Below are positions 1-7,261 of a DNA stretch of 13,199 nucleotides, piece after piece. The first letter of the stretch is position 1; the number at the start of each line of letters is the position of its first letter. Position numbers and translations under genes: made by a program. The notes under the pieces were generated by a model. That model saw only the letters and a program-made list of their open reading frames with translations, did no database searches and had not been told where the DNA came from. This stretch comes from Coriobacteriaceae bacterium (GTDB taxonomy: Bacteria > Actinomycetota > Coriobacteriia > Coriobacteriales > Eggerthellaceae). The stretch spans positions 1 through 13,199 of the forward strand of contig SFII01000025.1 of the NCBI GenBank assembly GCA_004555335.1, written 5' to 3'.

Positions 1-29
1 GATTAGGGCGAAGTATGGGCTTTAATGCA

Positions 30-66
30 AACCGGCTGCATCCGTGATGTTGGGATGCAGCCGGTT
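30..66 (-). terminator. Hairpin downstream of the flavodoxin-like gene
   Basis: A perfect 14-bp inverted repeat pairs 30-43 with 53-66 around a 9-nt loop. It starts about 35 nt past the stop codon of the minus-strand flavodoxin-like gene. On the minus strand the stem is followed by TTTGCATTAAA, a broken T-tract. The plus strand also has a short GTTTT after the stem, so it could work in both directions. Its role as a terminator is inferred from position and stem strength. Confidence 0.6.
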
Positions 67-100
67 GCGAGTTTTAGGATTGTGCGGCGATGCGTGGGGG

Positions 101-628
101 TTACCTGCAGTAGTTTTCGTACCATTCTTGCAGGGCGGCAAGGTTTTCCGCATTCACGCGGTTACCGCCGTTCTGCAACAGGTCCAGCATGTCGTCTTCT
201 TCAGGGGTGCGATTCTGCTTGTTGGCCAGGCCCTTGCCGGCGGTTGCCTTCATCACCTTCATCATCATCTTGTACATGCCGTGCAGCTTTTCCAGCTGGA
301 AGCCGCCCTGCAGGCTGAACACGGGGGTGCCTTCGGGCACGTTGTTGTTCCTGCGGATGTCTTCGTCCTGTGATCCGGTGCGCGCCATGCCCACGCCACA
401 CAGGGCCTTGACGGCAAAGCAGCTGGCGGCTTCCTTGTAGCCCTTGACCGAGCCAGCCATGAGCCAGCCCATGTAGATGACCTGGCAGTGCTGGGGCAGT
501 GCGCCCTTGGCGGTTTTCAGGTCGTATGCGGGCAGCCCGGTCTGCTGTGCGAAGAGATGGGCGTATTGTTTGGTGTGGCCGGTTTCGGATGTGTAGACGA
601 TCGCCTTGATGCCTTGGGCCGCTTCCAT
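101..628 (-). CDS. Flavodoxin-like FMN-binding domain protein
   Basis: A 175-residue single-domain protein resembling flavodoxins of the Flavodoxin_5/protoporphyrinogen-oxidase-like group. Residues 9-20 form the first beta strand and phosphate loop, with TSETGHT at 13-19 as the expected FMN phosphate-binding Thr/Ser-rich turn. A second motif (VIYMGWLMAGSVKGYKEA) and a late block (QGGFQLEKLHGMYKMMMK) match what I know of this family, where the late block is usually RGGF.D..KL. It probably acts in the cytoplasm as an FMN electron carrier or small oxidoreductase; the partner is unknown. The frame stays open to a GTG at 664. I chose the ATG at 628 because AAGGTGG lies 5 nt upstream and because the fold begins a few residues later. 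It stands alone on the minus strand and is followed by a hairpin. The family is fairly sure; the substrate is not. Confidence 0.85.
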   Translation of the reverse strand: MEAAQGIKAIVYTSETGHTKQYAHLFAQQTGLPAYDLKTAKGALPQHCQVIYMGWLMAGSVKGYKEAASCFAVKALCGVGMARTGSQDEDIRRNNNVPEGTPVFSLQGGFQLEKLHGMYKMMMKVMKATAGKGLANKQNRTPEEDDMLDLLQNGGNRVNAENLAALQEWYENYCR

Positions 629-633
629 GCTTA

Positions 634-640
634 CCACCTT
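634..640 (-). promoter_or_regulatory. Ribosome binding site of the flavodoxin-like gene
   Basis: AAGGTGG on the minus strand lies 5 nt before the ATG at 628. It decides that start over the in-frame GTG at 664, which has only a weak GGAAAC upstream. Confidence 0.7.
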
Positions 641-683
641 GCTGTATCGAATGCCTGTTGGCACCTTGTTTCCAATGCGTACG

Positions 684-710
684 ATGATAGACCCTGCGCG
701 GTTTGCGCAA
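684..710 (-). promoter_or_regulatory. Candidate promoter of the flavodoxin-like gene
   Basis: On the minus strand TTGCGC (710-705) is followed after 15 nt by TATCAT (689-684). This would give a leader of about 50 nt before the ATG at 628. The -35 lies in the 8-bp palindrome TTGCGCAA (703-710), which could also be a regulator half-site. The spacer is short, so this is tentative. Confidence 0.3.
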
Positions 711-792
711 GCCGTGGCCGGGGCTTTGATTTCAAGCGGTAAACAAGGGCGGGGAGGGGGAGGGGTGCGAATGGATTGTAAGGGGCGTGTCG

Positions 793-820
793 AAACATCA
801 CTGGAAATGGTGATGTTTTT
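793..820 (+). terminator. Orphan intrinsic terminator on the plus strand
   Basis: A perfect 9-bp stem pairs 793-801 with 810-818 around an 8-nt loop, and the descending arm runs into TTTTT (816-820). This is a textbook intrinsic terminator for plus-strand transcription. No plus-strand gene lies upstream in the window, and the AlbA_2 gene starts about 240 nt downstream. It could end an antisense or small RNA, act as an upstream attenuator, or be left over from a lost gene. Confidence 0.55.
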
Positions 821-1058
821 GCGTTGTGCAGCGCGTCAGGTGCGCTGTCTTAGCGCGTGTATCGTGTTGGGTTTGCGCTTGACGGGCGTTAGATTGGTGC
901 GGGCTTACCGCTGGTGTAATACAGGGGATTCGTTAGTTGGCGGGCTTAGCATTGGGGTTGGGATGACCTTGATGTGGCGAGTGCGTTGTTCGCCCTGCGT
1001 CTTTCGGTTTGAATGGTGCCTTGCAGATCGGTCTTCCCGTTTGAATTGACGGACTAAG

Positions 1059-2237
1059 ATGATCGGGGTTTGTATGTTCGAGCGTTTGCTGATAGAGAAG
1101 ACCGATTGCGAATTCAAAGTGGTTGTCGAACGCGCAAAGCCCAAAAGCTGGTTGAAAAGTGTGAGCGCTTTCGCGAATACGGTGGGTGGCACCATAGTGT
1201 TTGGGATAGATGATGAGACCCGGCAGGTGCGAGGGCTAGCGAATGCCCAGGATGATGCGGAATTTGTCTCTGAGAAAATCAAAGAGCGAATCGACCCGAT
1301 TCCGCGTGTTTTCGTTGATTTCGAAAACTCTGATGGCAAGGATGTTTTGCTTGTGAAGGTGAGCGCCGATGTCCATCCACCTTACTATTATGTGGCGGAT
1401 GGGAGGCGTGAGGCCTTCGTACGCATTGGGAACCAGAGTGTTCTTGCTCCTTCGGAGGTGCTGAACGAGTTGATTATCACGGGAACGAATAGGACGTGGG
1501 ATGAGATAGATTCCAGGATTCCGGCTTGCAGGGCGAGTTTCACTGTGCTGAAAGCGGTCTTTGCCCAACGAACTAGAATCGATATGCGCGAATCGGATTT
1601 GCTTTCGTTCGGTCTCGTCACCGAAGAGGGGATGCTCACCAATGCCGGGGCTTTACTGGCAGATGAGCCCCTGCTTCGTCATTCCAGGGTGTTCTGCACG
1701 CGTTGGGACGGTTTATTCAAAGATGATATCGTCGATACCGCCGAATACGAAGGCGGTCTCCTGATCCTTCTTCGCGAGGCGCGTGCATTTGTGAAGCGTC
1801 ATACGGTCGAATCATGGGAAAAGCTTCCGGTTGGCAGGATCGATCGTCGTAGCTACAGCGATAGGGCGGTCGAGGAAGCGCTGGTCAATGCCCTGATTCA
1901 TCGTTCATACATCGATCGGGGCAGCGAAGTTCAGGTTGATGTATACGATAATCGCCTGGAAATCGTTTCCCCTGGCGGGAAGTATGGGGCTCCTCTTCCT
2001 TTGGATGTGATGGAGACTTTTGTCCCTAGCGAGCGAAGGAACCCCGTTATTGCAGATGTGTTCCATCGTTTGCAATATATGGAGCGTCGGGGTTCTGGGC
2101 TGCGTAAGATTTGCGAAATGACGGCTGCGGAAGATGCTTACAAGCCGGAATTCAAGCCGGTATTCGAAGATCTTGGGGGCTTTTTCCGGGTCACTCTGTT
2201 CGATATGAACTACCGGGGTGGAAACGAGACCGCGTAA
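1059..2237 (+). CDS. AlbA_2 (Schlafen-type) and HATPase_c_4 protein
   Basis: A 392-residue protein of the AlbA_2-domain, ATP-binding family, often annotated as an RNA-binding or putative transcriptional regulator. Residues about 15-125 match the AlbA_2/Schlafen domain, with CEFK at 17-20 and LKSVSAFANTVGGTIVFGID at 32-51. Residues about 265-385 match the GHKL-type ATPase domain. The N-box is EEALVNALIHRSY (272-284), followed by DNRLEIVSPGG (297-307), ERRNPVIADVF (325-335) and ERRGSGL (342-348). Relatives often carry a C-terminal winged helix; here the protein stops just after the ATPase beta strand, so that part is missing. Start choice is uncertain: ATG 1059 and ATG 1074 (MFERLL) both have weak ribosome sites. 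GC is visibly lower and codons are more A/T-ending than in the neighbours, which suggests transfer. The biological role is not known from sequence. Confidence 0.85.
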   Translation: MIGVCMFERLLIEKTDCEFKVVVERAKPKSWLKSVSAFANTVGGTIVFGIDDETRQVRGLANAQDDAEFVSEKIKERIDPIPRVFVDFENSDGKDVLLVKVSADVHPPYYYVADGRREAFVRIGNQSVLAPSEVLNELIITGTNRTWDEIDSRIPACRASFTVLKAVFAQRTRIDMRESDLLSFGLVTEEGMLTNAGALLADEPLLRHSRVFCTRWDGLFKDDIVDTAEYEGGLLILLREARAFVKRHTVESWEKLPVGRIDRRSYSDRAVEEALVNALIHRSYIDRGSEVQVDVYDNRLEIVSPGGKYGAPLPLDVMETFVPSERRNPVIADVFHRLQYMERRGSGLRKICEMTAAEDAYKPEFKPVFEDLGGFFRVTLFDMNYRGGNETA

Positions 2238-2282
2238 TCGCCTTTCTTCTGGGAAAATAGAGCGTCGTCCCTTTTGCGCGTT

Positions 2283-2289
2283 GAGGAGG
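2283..2289 (+). promoter_or_regulatory. Ribosome binding site of the U32 gene
   Basis: GAGGAGG lies 5 nt before the ATG at 2295. It decides that start over the in-frame ATG at 2274, which would place this site inside the coding region. Confidence 0.8.
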
Positions 2290-2294
2290 ATCGG

Positions 2295-4538
2295 ATGAGC
2301 GAGCTATTGGCCCCGGCGGGAAGCATGGAAGCCCTGCGGGCTGCGATTGCGAACGGATGCGATGCCGTGTACTTGGGCATGCAGAAGTTCGGGGCGCGTG
2401 CTTATTCCGCCAACTTCAGCGAGCAAGAGCTCGCCGAGGCGGTGGCGTATGCCCACATCAGGGGCGTGAAAGTGTACGTGACGGTGAACACCATCGTCTT
2501 CCAGGACGAGCTGGAAGACGTGTACCGGCAGCTGCATTTCCTTAACGGCTTGGGCGTGGACGGCGTAATCGCGCAGGACCTGGCCGTGCTTACCTATGTG
2601 GCGCGCAACTTCTGCGATATGGAAGCCCACTGTTCCACCCAGATGGGCATCGACGACCTGGAGGGCGCGCTGCTGGCCAAGGAGCTGGGAGCCAAGCGTG
2701 CGGTTATCTCGCGTGAAGTGCCCCTTGAACAGGTGAAACGCATCCGCGAGCAGGCGGACTTGCCCGTGGAGGTGTTCGTGCACGGCGCGCTGTGCATTTC
2801 CTATTCGGGCAACTGCATCATGTCTTCCATGACGGGTAACCGCAGCGGCAACAGGGGCCGGTGCATCGGATCATGCCGCAAGCTGTACGACTTCGTGGAC
2901 TTGGGTACCGGCAAGTCCCTGGGTAAGAGCTACATACTCTCAACCAAGGACCTGAACACCATCCAGGCGGCGGACGACTTTACGGGCATCGATTCGCTGA
3001 AGATCGAAGGGCGCATGCGCGGGCCCGAATACGTGGCCAATGTGGTTTCGCGCTACCGCATGGCGCTGGACGGACGGGCCGACGCAGACGATCTGCAGAA
3101 GCTGGACCGCACTTTCAACCGCACCTACACGAAGGGTTATCTGCTTCACGAGGACAAGGAAGATATCGTGAACCCAGAGCGCCCGAACAACCACGGTTTC
3201 AGGATCGGCACCGTTGCACGCTTCAAGAAGGGTATGTACCAGCTCGCACTGGAAGGCGAGCTGAATCAGAACGACGTGATCCGCATCCGCCACGGCAACG
3301 AGGATGTGAACCTTTCGGTTGCGAAGATCTACGACCAGGTGGGCAAGCTGATCAACGGTTCTTCGGACACCTGCTTCATCAAGGTGAAGGAGCGCCTGGC
3401 GCCGGGCGATGTGGTGTATAAGACCAAGGACGTGCGCTACATGAAGCAGTTGGAATCCCAGCTTACGGGCGAATTCCGTCGATTCCCGCTGGACGTTACG
3501 GTCCATGCGCATGCGGGAGCGCCCTTGGTGGTGGATGCCGGCGGCCTGGGTTGCACCTGCACCTACGTGGGCGATACTGACCTGGATGCAGCGGTGAGCA
3601 AGCCTACCACGCTCGAGGGCGTGGAAAAGCAGTTTGGCAAGCTGAACGAGACCGTCTTCAGCCTGGGCAAGGTCTGCCTGGAGGGCAGGGACGGCTTCAT
3701 CCCGGTGAAGATGCTCAATGAAGCGCGCAGGTGCGTGGTGGAAGCGCTGTATTCCGAAAAGCTTTCGAGCAAGCCGCGCGGCGTGGTGAAGCCCGAAGCG
3801 TGCGAGCCCATCTGCTTCGAGCCGGCGGAACCTTTCCTGTGTGCCCAGGTGGCAACACAGGAGCAGTACGACGCGTGCCGGGAATGCGGCATCGGGAGCG
3901 TGTATTTTGGCAACGTGGTGCCCCGCAACGGTAGCGAATACCGCGACCGGGAAGGCGAGCTTCTGCTGGGCGGCCTGGGCGGCGTGTACCGTTACCGGGA
4001 TAGCAATCCCTTCGTGACCGACTACTCCATGAACGTGGTCAATGCGAAAAGCTGCTATGAGCTGCACCGATTGGGGGCAAAGCGCGTCACTCTGTCGTAC
4101 GAGGTCAATCGCGACCAGCTCGCCTGCCTGCTGGATGCGTATCGCAGGGAAAACGGCGGGCTGCCTTCGCTTGAGATGATCGTGTACGGCCATGCGCCCC
4201 TGCTGGTGACCAAGTACTGCCCGCTGGAGAAGATGGGGCAGTGCGGCAGCTGCAGGAAGAAGCGCTACGAAATCCGCGACGAGCACGGCAGTTTCCCCAT
4301 CATGCCGCATGCCAACTGCAATACTACCGTGCTGAACGGGAAGGTGCTGAACCTGCTCGATGAGATGCCGGGCATTGAGGGCGTGCAGGCCTTCAGGCTG
4401 AACTTCACCATCGAAAAGCCCGATGAGGTAAGGCGTGTGGTACGCACGGCGCAGGCGAAGCTGCGTGGCGAGATGTCGGAATCGGCCTTCAATCCGCAAA
4501 CCGATACCAGGGGCCTGTTCAACAGGGAGATTATGTAA
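2295..4538 (+). CDS. U32 family protein (RNA hydroxylase/'collagenase-like' type)
   Basis: A 747-residue U32 protein. The family signature (E-x-F-x2-G-A-x-C-x4-G-x-C-x-x-S) is present at 159-178. Cysteines 167, 174, 190 and 194 cluster there and could ligate an Fe-S centre, as the Cys quartet does in UbiU/UbiV. The N-terminal TIM-barrel-like part starts LLAPAGSMEALRAAI (4-18), typical of U32. Characterised relatives (RlhA on 23S rRNA, TrhP on tRNA) hydroxylate RNA rather than cleave protein, so an RNA-modification role is more likely than proteolysis; this is inferred from family. The protein is longer than E. coli RlhA (about 650 residues). Its C-terminal half (about 515-715) holds YGHAPLLVTKYC (631-642) and further cysteines 650, 653 and 675, possibly a second metal site. 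It lies 57 nt after the AlbA_2 gene, on the same strand, but differs from it in base composition, so co-function is doubtful. Confidence 0.9.
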   Translation: MSELLAPAGSMEALRAAIANGCDAVYLGMQKFGARAYSANFSEQELAEAVAYAHIRGVKVYVTVNTIVFQDELEDVYRQLHFLNGLGVDGVIAQDLAVLTYVARNFCDMEAHCSTQMGIDDLEGALLAKELGAKRAVISREVPLEQVKRIREQADLPVEVFVHGALCISYSGNCIMSSMTGNRSGNRGRCIGSCRKLYDFVDLGTGKSLGKSYILSTKDLNTIQAADDFTGIDSLKIEGRMRGPEYVANVVSRYRMALDGRADADDLQKLDRTFNRTYTKGYLLHEDKEDIVNPERPNNHGFRIGTVARFKKGMYQLALEGELNQNDVIRIRHGNEDVNLSVAKIYDQVGKLINGSSDTCFIKVKERLAPGDVVYKTKDVRYMKQLESQLTGEFRRFPLDVTVHAHAGAPLVVDAGGLGCTCTYVGDTDLDAAVSKPTTLEGVEKQFGKLNETVFSLGKVCLEGRDGFIPVKMLNEARRCVVEALYSEKLSSKPRGVVKPEACEPICFEPAEPFLCAQVATQEQYDACRECGIGSVYFGNVVPRNGSEYRDREGELLLGGLGGVYRYRDSNPFVTDYSMNVVNAKSCYELHRLGAKRVTLSYEVNRDQLACLLDAYRRENGGLPSLEMIVYGHAPLLVTKYCPLEKMGQCGSCRKKRYEIRDEHGSFPIMPHANCNTTVLNGKVLNLLDEMPGIEGVQAFRLNFTIEKPDEVRRVVRTAQAKLRGEMSESAFNPQTDTRGLFNREIM

Positions 4539-4710
4539 GCGCTTCGCGTCGGTCGGCTTTTCTCGGTTGGCCAACGCTGCTGCTTCGTGGTGCGTTCATG
4601 CGGTTGCCTTGCGGCGTGCGATGACAGTGCTGTCTGCTGCCTGCGGCGAAGCGCGACGGGTGCATGTGGATAGGGTAATGGGCTTGTGTGCGCAGATAGG
4701 GAACGAAAAC

Positions 4711-4732
4711 GGGTCCGCGATATCGCGGACCC
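4711..4732 (-). terminator. Perfect 22-bp palindrome, terminator of the triple zinc-ribbon gene
   Basis: Positions 4711-4721 and 4722-4732 are exact reverse complements (arm GGGTCCGCGAT). The minus-strand transcript ending at 4795 would fold here as a 9-bp GC-rich stem with a 4-nt loop, followed by GTTTTCGTT. The plus-strand side has no T-tract, so it most likely ends the minus-strand gene. Confidence 0.75.
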
Positions 4733-4794
4733 GAAGTGTTCAAAGGGGTGATGATTTCTTCAACTCTACTGTGAGCTGGGGTATGCGCCGATTC

Positions 4795-6138
4795 CTACCA
4801 GATGCCGTCCAGGTTGCAACCGCAGATCATGCAGAAGCGATCACCCGGGGTGATGACCTTGCCGCATTCGGGGCAGAAGCGCCTTTGGGGGTTGGCGCTG
4901 GGTTGGGGTTCGGGCTCGGGTTCCGGAGTGGAAGGAATGACGGGCGAATCGAAGATAAGCCCCGAAACGGGTCGCTCGGACGCTGAAGCAGCGGTTTCTG
5001 GCGTGATATTGGGCGAAACCGGCTGAGAGGCGGCAAGGGTTTCCACGGTCTGCAGGGGCAGAGGCTCGAACGCGGGCTTGGGTGCGGGTTCGCCCTGCTG
5101 TTCGAGAGGCAGGAAAGGCTGCAAAGTTGCATCCAGGCTGGAGCCGCCAGCAGCACCCATGGGCTGGAAGGTCAGCTGCGGCTGCGGTTCGGGTGCGGGT
5201 TCCGGCTTAGGTTCGGCAACGGGCGTGGGCTCGGGAGCGATGACGGGGTCCGCCATCGGCTGGAACGCAGGTTGGAAGGCGGGTTCGGGTGTGGTCTTTG
5301 CCTGGGTGAAAGGATTGGCGAAGGGGTCGAAAGCGAGCCCGGACTGGGGCGCTACGTAGGATTCAACGACCAGGTGGGGTGCGGGTTCAGGTGCGGGTTC
5401 GGGCTTGGGAGCAGCGGAATCATCCGCGGCCGCAGGGTCCATGACCAGGGTGAGCTCCAGGTCTTCGTCATCTTCCACGTCGGGGGTGCGGACGAAGCTG
5501 AGTTCCGGTTCGGGCTCGACTGCGGGCTCCGGTTCGAGGACGACGGGCTCCGGCTGGGGTTCTGCCGCGGGTTCGGGCGCAGATGCAAGCTCGGGTTCGA
5601 AGGCGGGGTCCGCCGTGAATACGGGTTCTGCTGCGGGCAGCTCGCTTGCAAGGCGTGCGCCGCAGCTCATGCAGAAGGCGTCGCCTTCTTCGAAGGGTGC
5701 GGAACATTTCGGGCAATAGTAGGTTCCTGCTGCAGCGCTGGCCGCGCTTCCTGCTGCGAAGTCGGCAACCTTCGCACCGCATCCGCAGCAGAACATATCG
5801 GTGGGGTCGCAGAAGCTTCCGCAGGTGGGGCAGGTGACAAGCTGCCGTGCAGGCGCTTTCTGCTGAGGCTGGTTCTGGAGCTGTTCTATCATTGCCTGGG
5901 CTTCGATTCGTTCGGAATCCAACCTCGCGATGCCGCTGTACAAGGTTTCCAGGCCCTCGGTGAAGGAGGGGTCGTTCTTGGTCCTTTCGTACAGGCATGC
6001 TCCCAGCTGGGCGGCAAGATTGCTGCGCTGCTGGTTGATTTCCCTCATGCGCGCGTTGATCTTCGCAATCTCCACGCCTCGTTCCATGGTGGACATGCCG
6101 CGGTCTACGGCTCCTTGGATGTCGTCAAAGAATCCCAT
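4795..6138 (-). CDS. Triple zinc-ribbon protein with Pro/Glu-rich linker
   Basis: A 447-residue protein with no recognised enzyme domain. Residues 1-95 are predicted helical and charged, with a likely coiled coil at about 20-90. Three zinc ribbons follow one spacing, C-x2-C-x10-C-x2-C: Cys103/106/117/120, Cys142/145/156/159 and Cys422/425/436/439. The third sits at the very C-terminus. Residues about 165-415 are a low-complexity linker rich in Pro, Glu and Ala (PEPEPE-like runs), probably extended and flexible. No signal peptide or membrane span is visible, so it should be cytoplasmic. The ATG at 6138 is preceded by AGGAGG at 4 nt. A membrane protein with the same type of ribbon lies directly upstream on the same strand. 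Such ribbons in bacteria often mediate protein contacts or assembly, but I do not recognise a specific function. Confidence 0.85.
   Translation of the reverse strand: MGFFDDIQGAVDRGMSTMERGVEIAKINARMREINQQRSNLAAQLGACLYERTKNDPSFTEGLETLYSGIARLDSERIEAQAMIEQLQNQPQQKAPARQLVTCPTCGSFCDPTDMFCCGCGAKVADFAAGSAASAAAGTYYCPKCSAPFEEGDAFCMSCGARLASELPAAEPVFTADPAFEPELASAPEPAAEPQPEPVVLEPEPAVEPEPELSFVRTPDVEDDEDLELTLVMDPAAADDSAAPKPEPAPEPAPHLVVESYVAPQSGLAFDPFANPFTQAKTTPEPAFQPAFQPMADPVIAPEPTPVAEPKPEPAPEPQPQLTFQPMGAAGGSSLDATLQPFLPLEQQGEPAPKPAFEPLPLQTVETLAASQPVSPNITPETAASASERPVSGLIFDSPVIPSTPEPEPEPQPSANPQRRFCPECGKVITPGDRFCMICGCNLDGIW
5033..5642 (-). repeat. Low-complexity Pro/Glu-rich coding repeat
   Basis: The linker of the triple zinc-ribbon protein is built from imperfect repeats of short codon blocks that read PEP, EPEP and PAPEP. 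On the plus strand this shows as many copies of GGGTTCGGG- and GGCTCCGG-like strings. The boundaries are approximate. Such tracts commonly vary in length between strains. Confidence 0.6.
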
Positions 6139-6256
6139 CGATCCTCCTCGCGTTTGCGTGATTCGTTATTCATGCCCGCGCTTCGGCTGTGGATGCGTGT
6201 ACGAAGTGCAGGCGGGTTTGATGTGTTGTTTGTTCTGGCGATACGCCTTGTGCAAA

Positions 6257-6292
6257 GCATGCCACACGTAAGGGGGTTTGCGTGTGGCATGC
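6257..6292 (-). terminator. 12-bp inverted repeat after the membrane zinc-ribbon gene
   Basis: GCATGCCACACG (6257-6268) pairs perfectly with CGTGTGGCATGC (6281-6292) across a 12-nt G-rich loop. It lies about 95 nt past the stop of the minus-strand gene ending at 6386 and about 120 nt before the start of the next one at 6138. The minus-strand tail is only TTTGC, so termination is plausible but weak. A regulator operator for the triple-ribbon gene is the alternative. Confidence 0.45.
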
Positions 6293-6385
6293 CGTGCTGA
6301 CTTGTCGGGTTTTGTCGGAAATGTGCATTCCGGTGCCGGTCTGGGTTTGTGGCTCGAAACCCTGGTTTGGGTGACTGCCTTGCTG

Positions 6386-7084
6386 CTAGCCTTCTTTCTT
6401 CTGGTTCAGATATACGGTTACCGCTGCGCCGATAGCACAGAGGGTCGCCAAGTAGGCGCCCGACCCGACCGAGCAGACGCTGAAGCCGATTTCGCTATTC
6501 AGGGTGGTGACGAATGCGATGCAGATGAATAGCAGGATCGCATCTGCAACGGCACCGCCGATTGCGAGCATGTTTTTCTGCGACTTGAAGGTTTTGTAGA
6601 TGCCGCCCGCTAGGCAAGCGATGCCCACAAGCCAAGCGACCATGAGCAGGAACGCGATGAGCAGGAGCTGCGAGTACTCATCGCTGCTGAAGTATTCTTC
6701 GTAACCCACGAGGGTGACGAGCAGCGAGAGGGGGTTGAACGAGCTGCTGACTGACGACCCGAAGATGCTGGCAACGGAAAGAACCGGGATGTTCAGCCAG
6801 GGTGCGAATGCGGCGAGTATCGCGAGTGCAGAGAGAACCATCGACGCAACGCTCATGGCCTGCGGCTTTTCCGAAACCATTTCTTTTAGCTCTTTGCCTT
6901 TCCGCAGATCGATAGGGAGCTTTTCGATAGAGAACTTCTTCTCTGCGGGCGTGCTGGTTGTCAGCCTATCGCCCAGCTGCTTTCCGCAATGCGTGCAGAA
7001 CTTGGCCTCTGGTTTCAACTGCGATCCGCATCCGGGGCAGAATCGCTTCCCTTCGGTCTGGGGGTGCTGCAGCGGGGTGTTCAT
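6386..7084 (-). CDS. Membrane protein with N-terminal zinc ribbon
   Basis: A 232-residue protein. One zinc ribbon opens it, with Cys16, Cys19, Cys30 and Cys33 in the C-x2-C-x10-C-x2-C spacing. A charged stretch (about 40-75) follows, then roughly four hydrophobic spans at about 77-97, 138-161, 172-194 and 203-226. The ribbon is therefore probably cytosolic and the rest lies in the inner membrane. No catalytic motif is seen, so I give no function. The frame stays open far upstream (to 7573), but the ATG at 7084 has AAAGGA 6 nt before it, and the extension would cross the hairpin at 7235-7261 with a random-looking Arg/Pro-rich translation. Its ribbon has the same spacing as those of the next gene downstream, which suggests a shared function or binding partner. 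Confidence 0.8.
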   Translation of the reverse strand: MNTPLQHPQTEGKRFCPGCGSQLKPEAKFCTHCGKQLGDRLTTSTPAEKKFSIEKLPIDLRKGKELKEMVSEKPQAMSVASMVLSALAILAAFAPWLNIPVLSVASIFGSSVSSSFNPLSLLVTLVGYEEYFSSDEYSQLLLIAFLLMVAWLVGIACLAGGIYKTFKSQKNMLAIGGAVADAILLFICIAFVTTLNSEIGFSVCSVGSGAYLATLCAIGAAVTVYLNQKKEG

Positions 7085-7234
7085 TCGGGTTCCTTTCGTG
7101 AGGAAGGGCTTCTTGCTTCGAGAGCGGGGCCTTGCGGGCGTCCATGCTCCCTTCTCTTTGCGCCATGAGTATTCGGCATGACCATTAGGGCGAATGCGCA
7201 TTGGTGTGAGCTTCTCTGAAAGCCTGCATATGCA

Positions 7235-7261
7235 CGAAAGCCCCTCAACGAGGGGCTTTCG
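7235..7261 (-). terminator. Strong hairpin between the MerR and membrane zinc-ribbon genes
   Basis: A perfect 12-bp stem pairs 7235-7246 with 7250-7261 around the 3-nt loop AAC (arm CGAAAGCCCCTC). No plus-strand gene ends here, so its natural client is the minus-strand MerR gene, whose stop is about 230 nt away. The minus-strand tail lacks a clean T-tract, while the plus strand has GGGTTTT shortly after. It may act in both directions. Confidence 0.6.

Larger units (their letters stand above)
629..1058. other. Gene-free intergenic stretch
   Basis: About 430 nt between the divergent flavodoxin-like and AlbA_2 genes. The open frames here, including one of 147 codons on the plus strand, show no recognisable domain and no good ribosome site. 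They are rich in Cys, Arg and Trp, as chance translation of GC-rich DNA tends to be. The stretch holds the flavodoxin promoter candidate, a G-rich run around 750-766, an intrinsic-terminator-like hairpin at 793-820, and a small CAGCGC/GCGCTG inverted repeat at 829-847. I see no RNA gene. Confidence 0.55.

Noticed and set aside
606..1049. 147-codon open frame on the plus strand in the gap before the AlbA_2 gene
   Set aside because: It overlaps the flavodoxin start, crosses a terminator-like hairpin, lacks a ribosome site, and its translation shows no domain-like pattern.
2940..4574. 544-codon open frame antisense to the U32 gene
   Set aside because: It is a mirror of strong codon bias in a GC-rich gene; the plus-strand product has clear family motifs and this one has none.
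5272..6300. 342-codon open frame antisense to the triple zinc-ribbon gene
   Set aside because: It is a Gly/Cys-rich complement of the Pro/Glu/Ala linker, with no ribosome site or recognisable domain.
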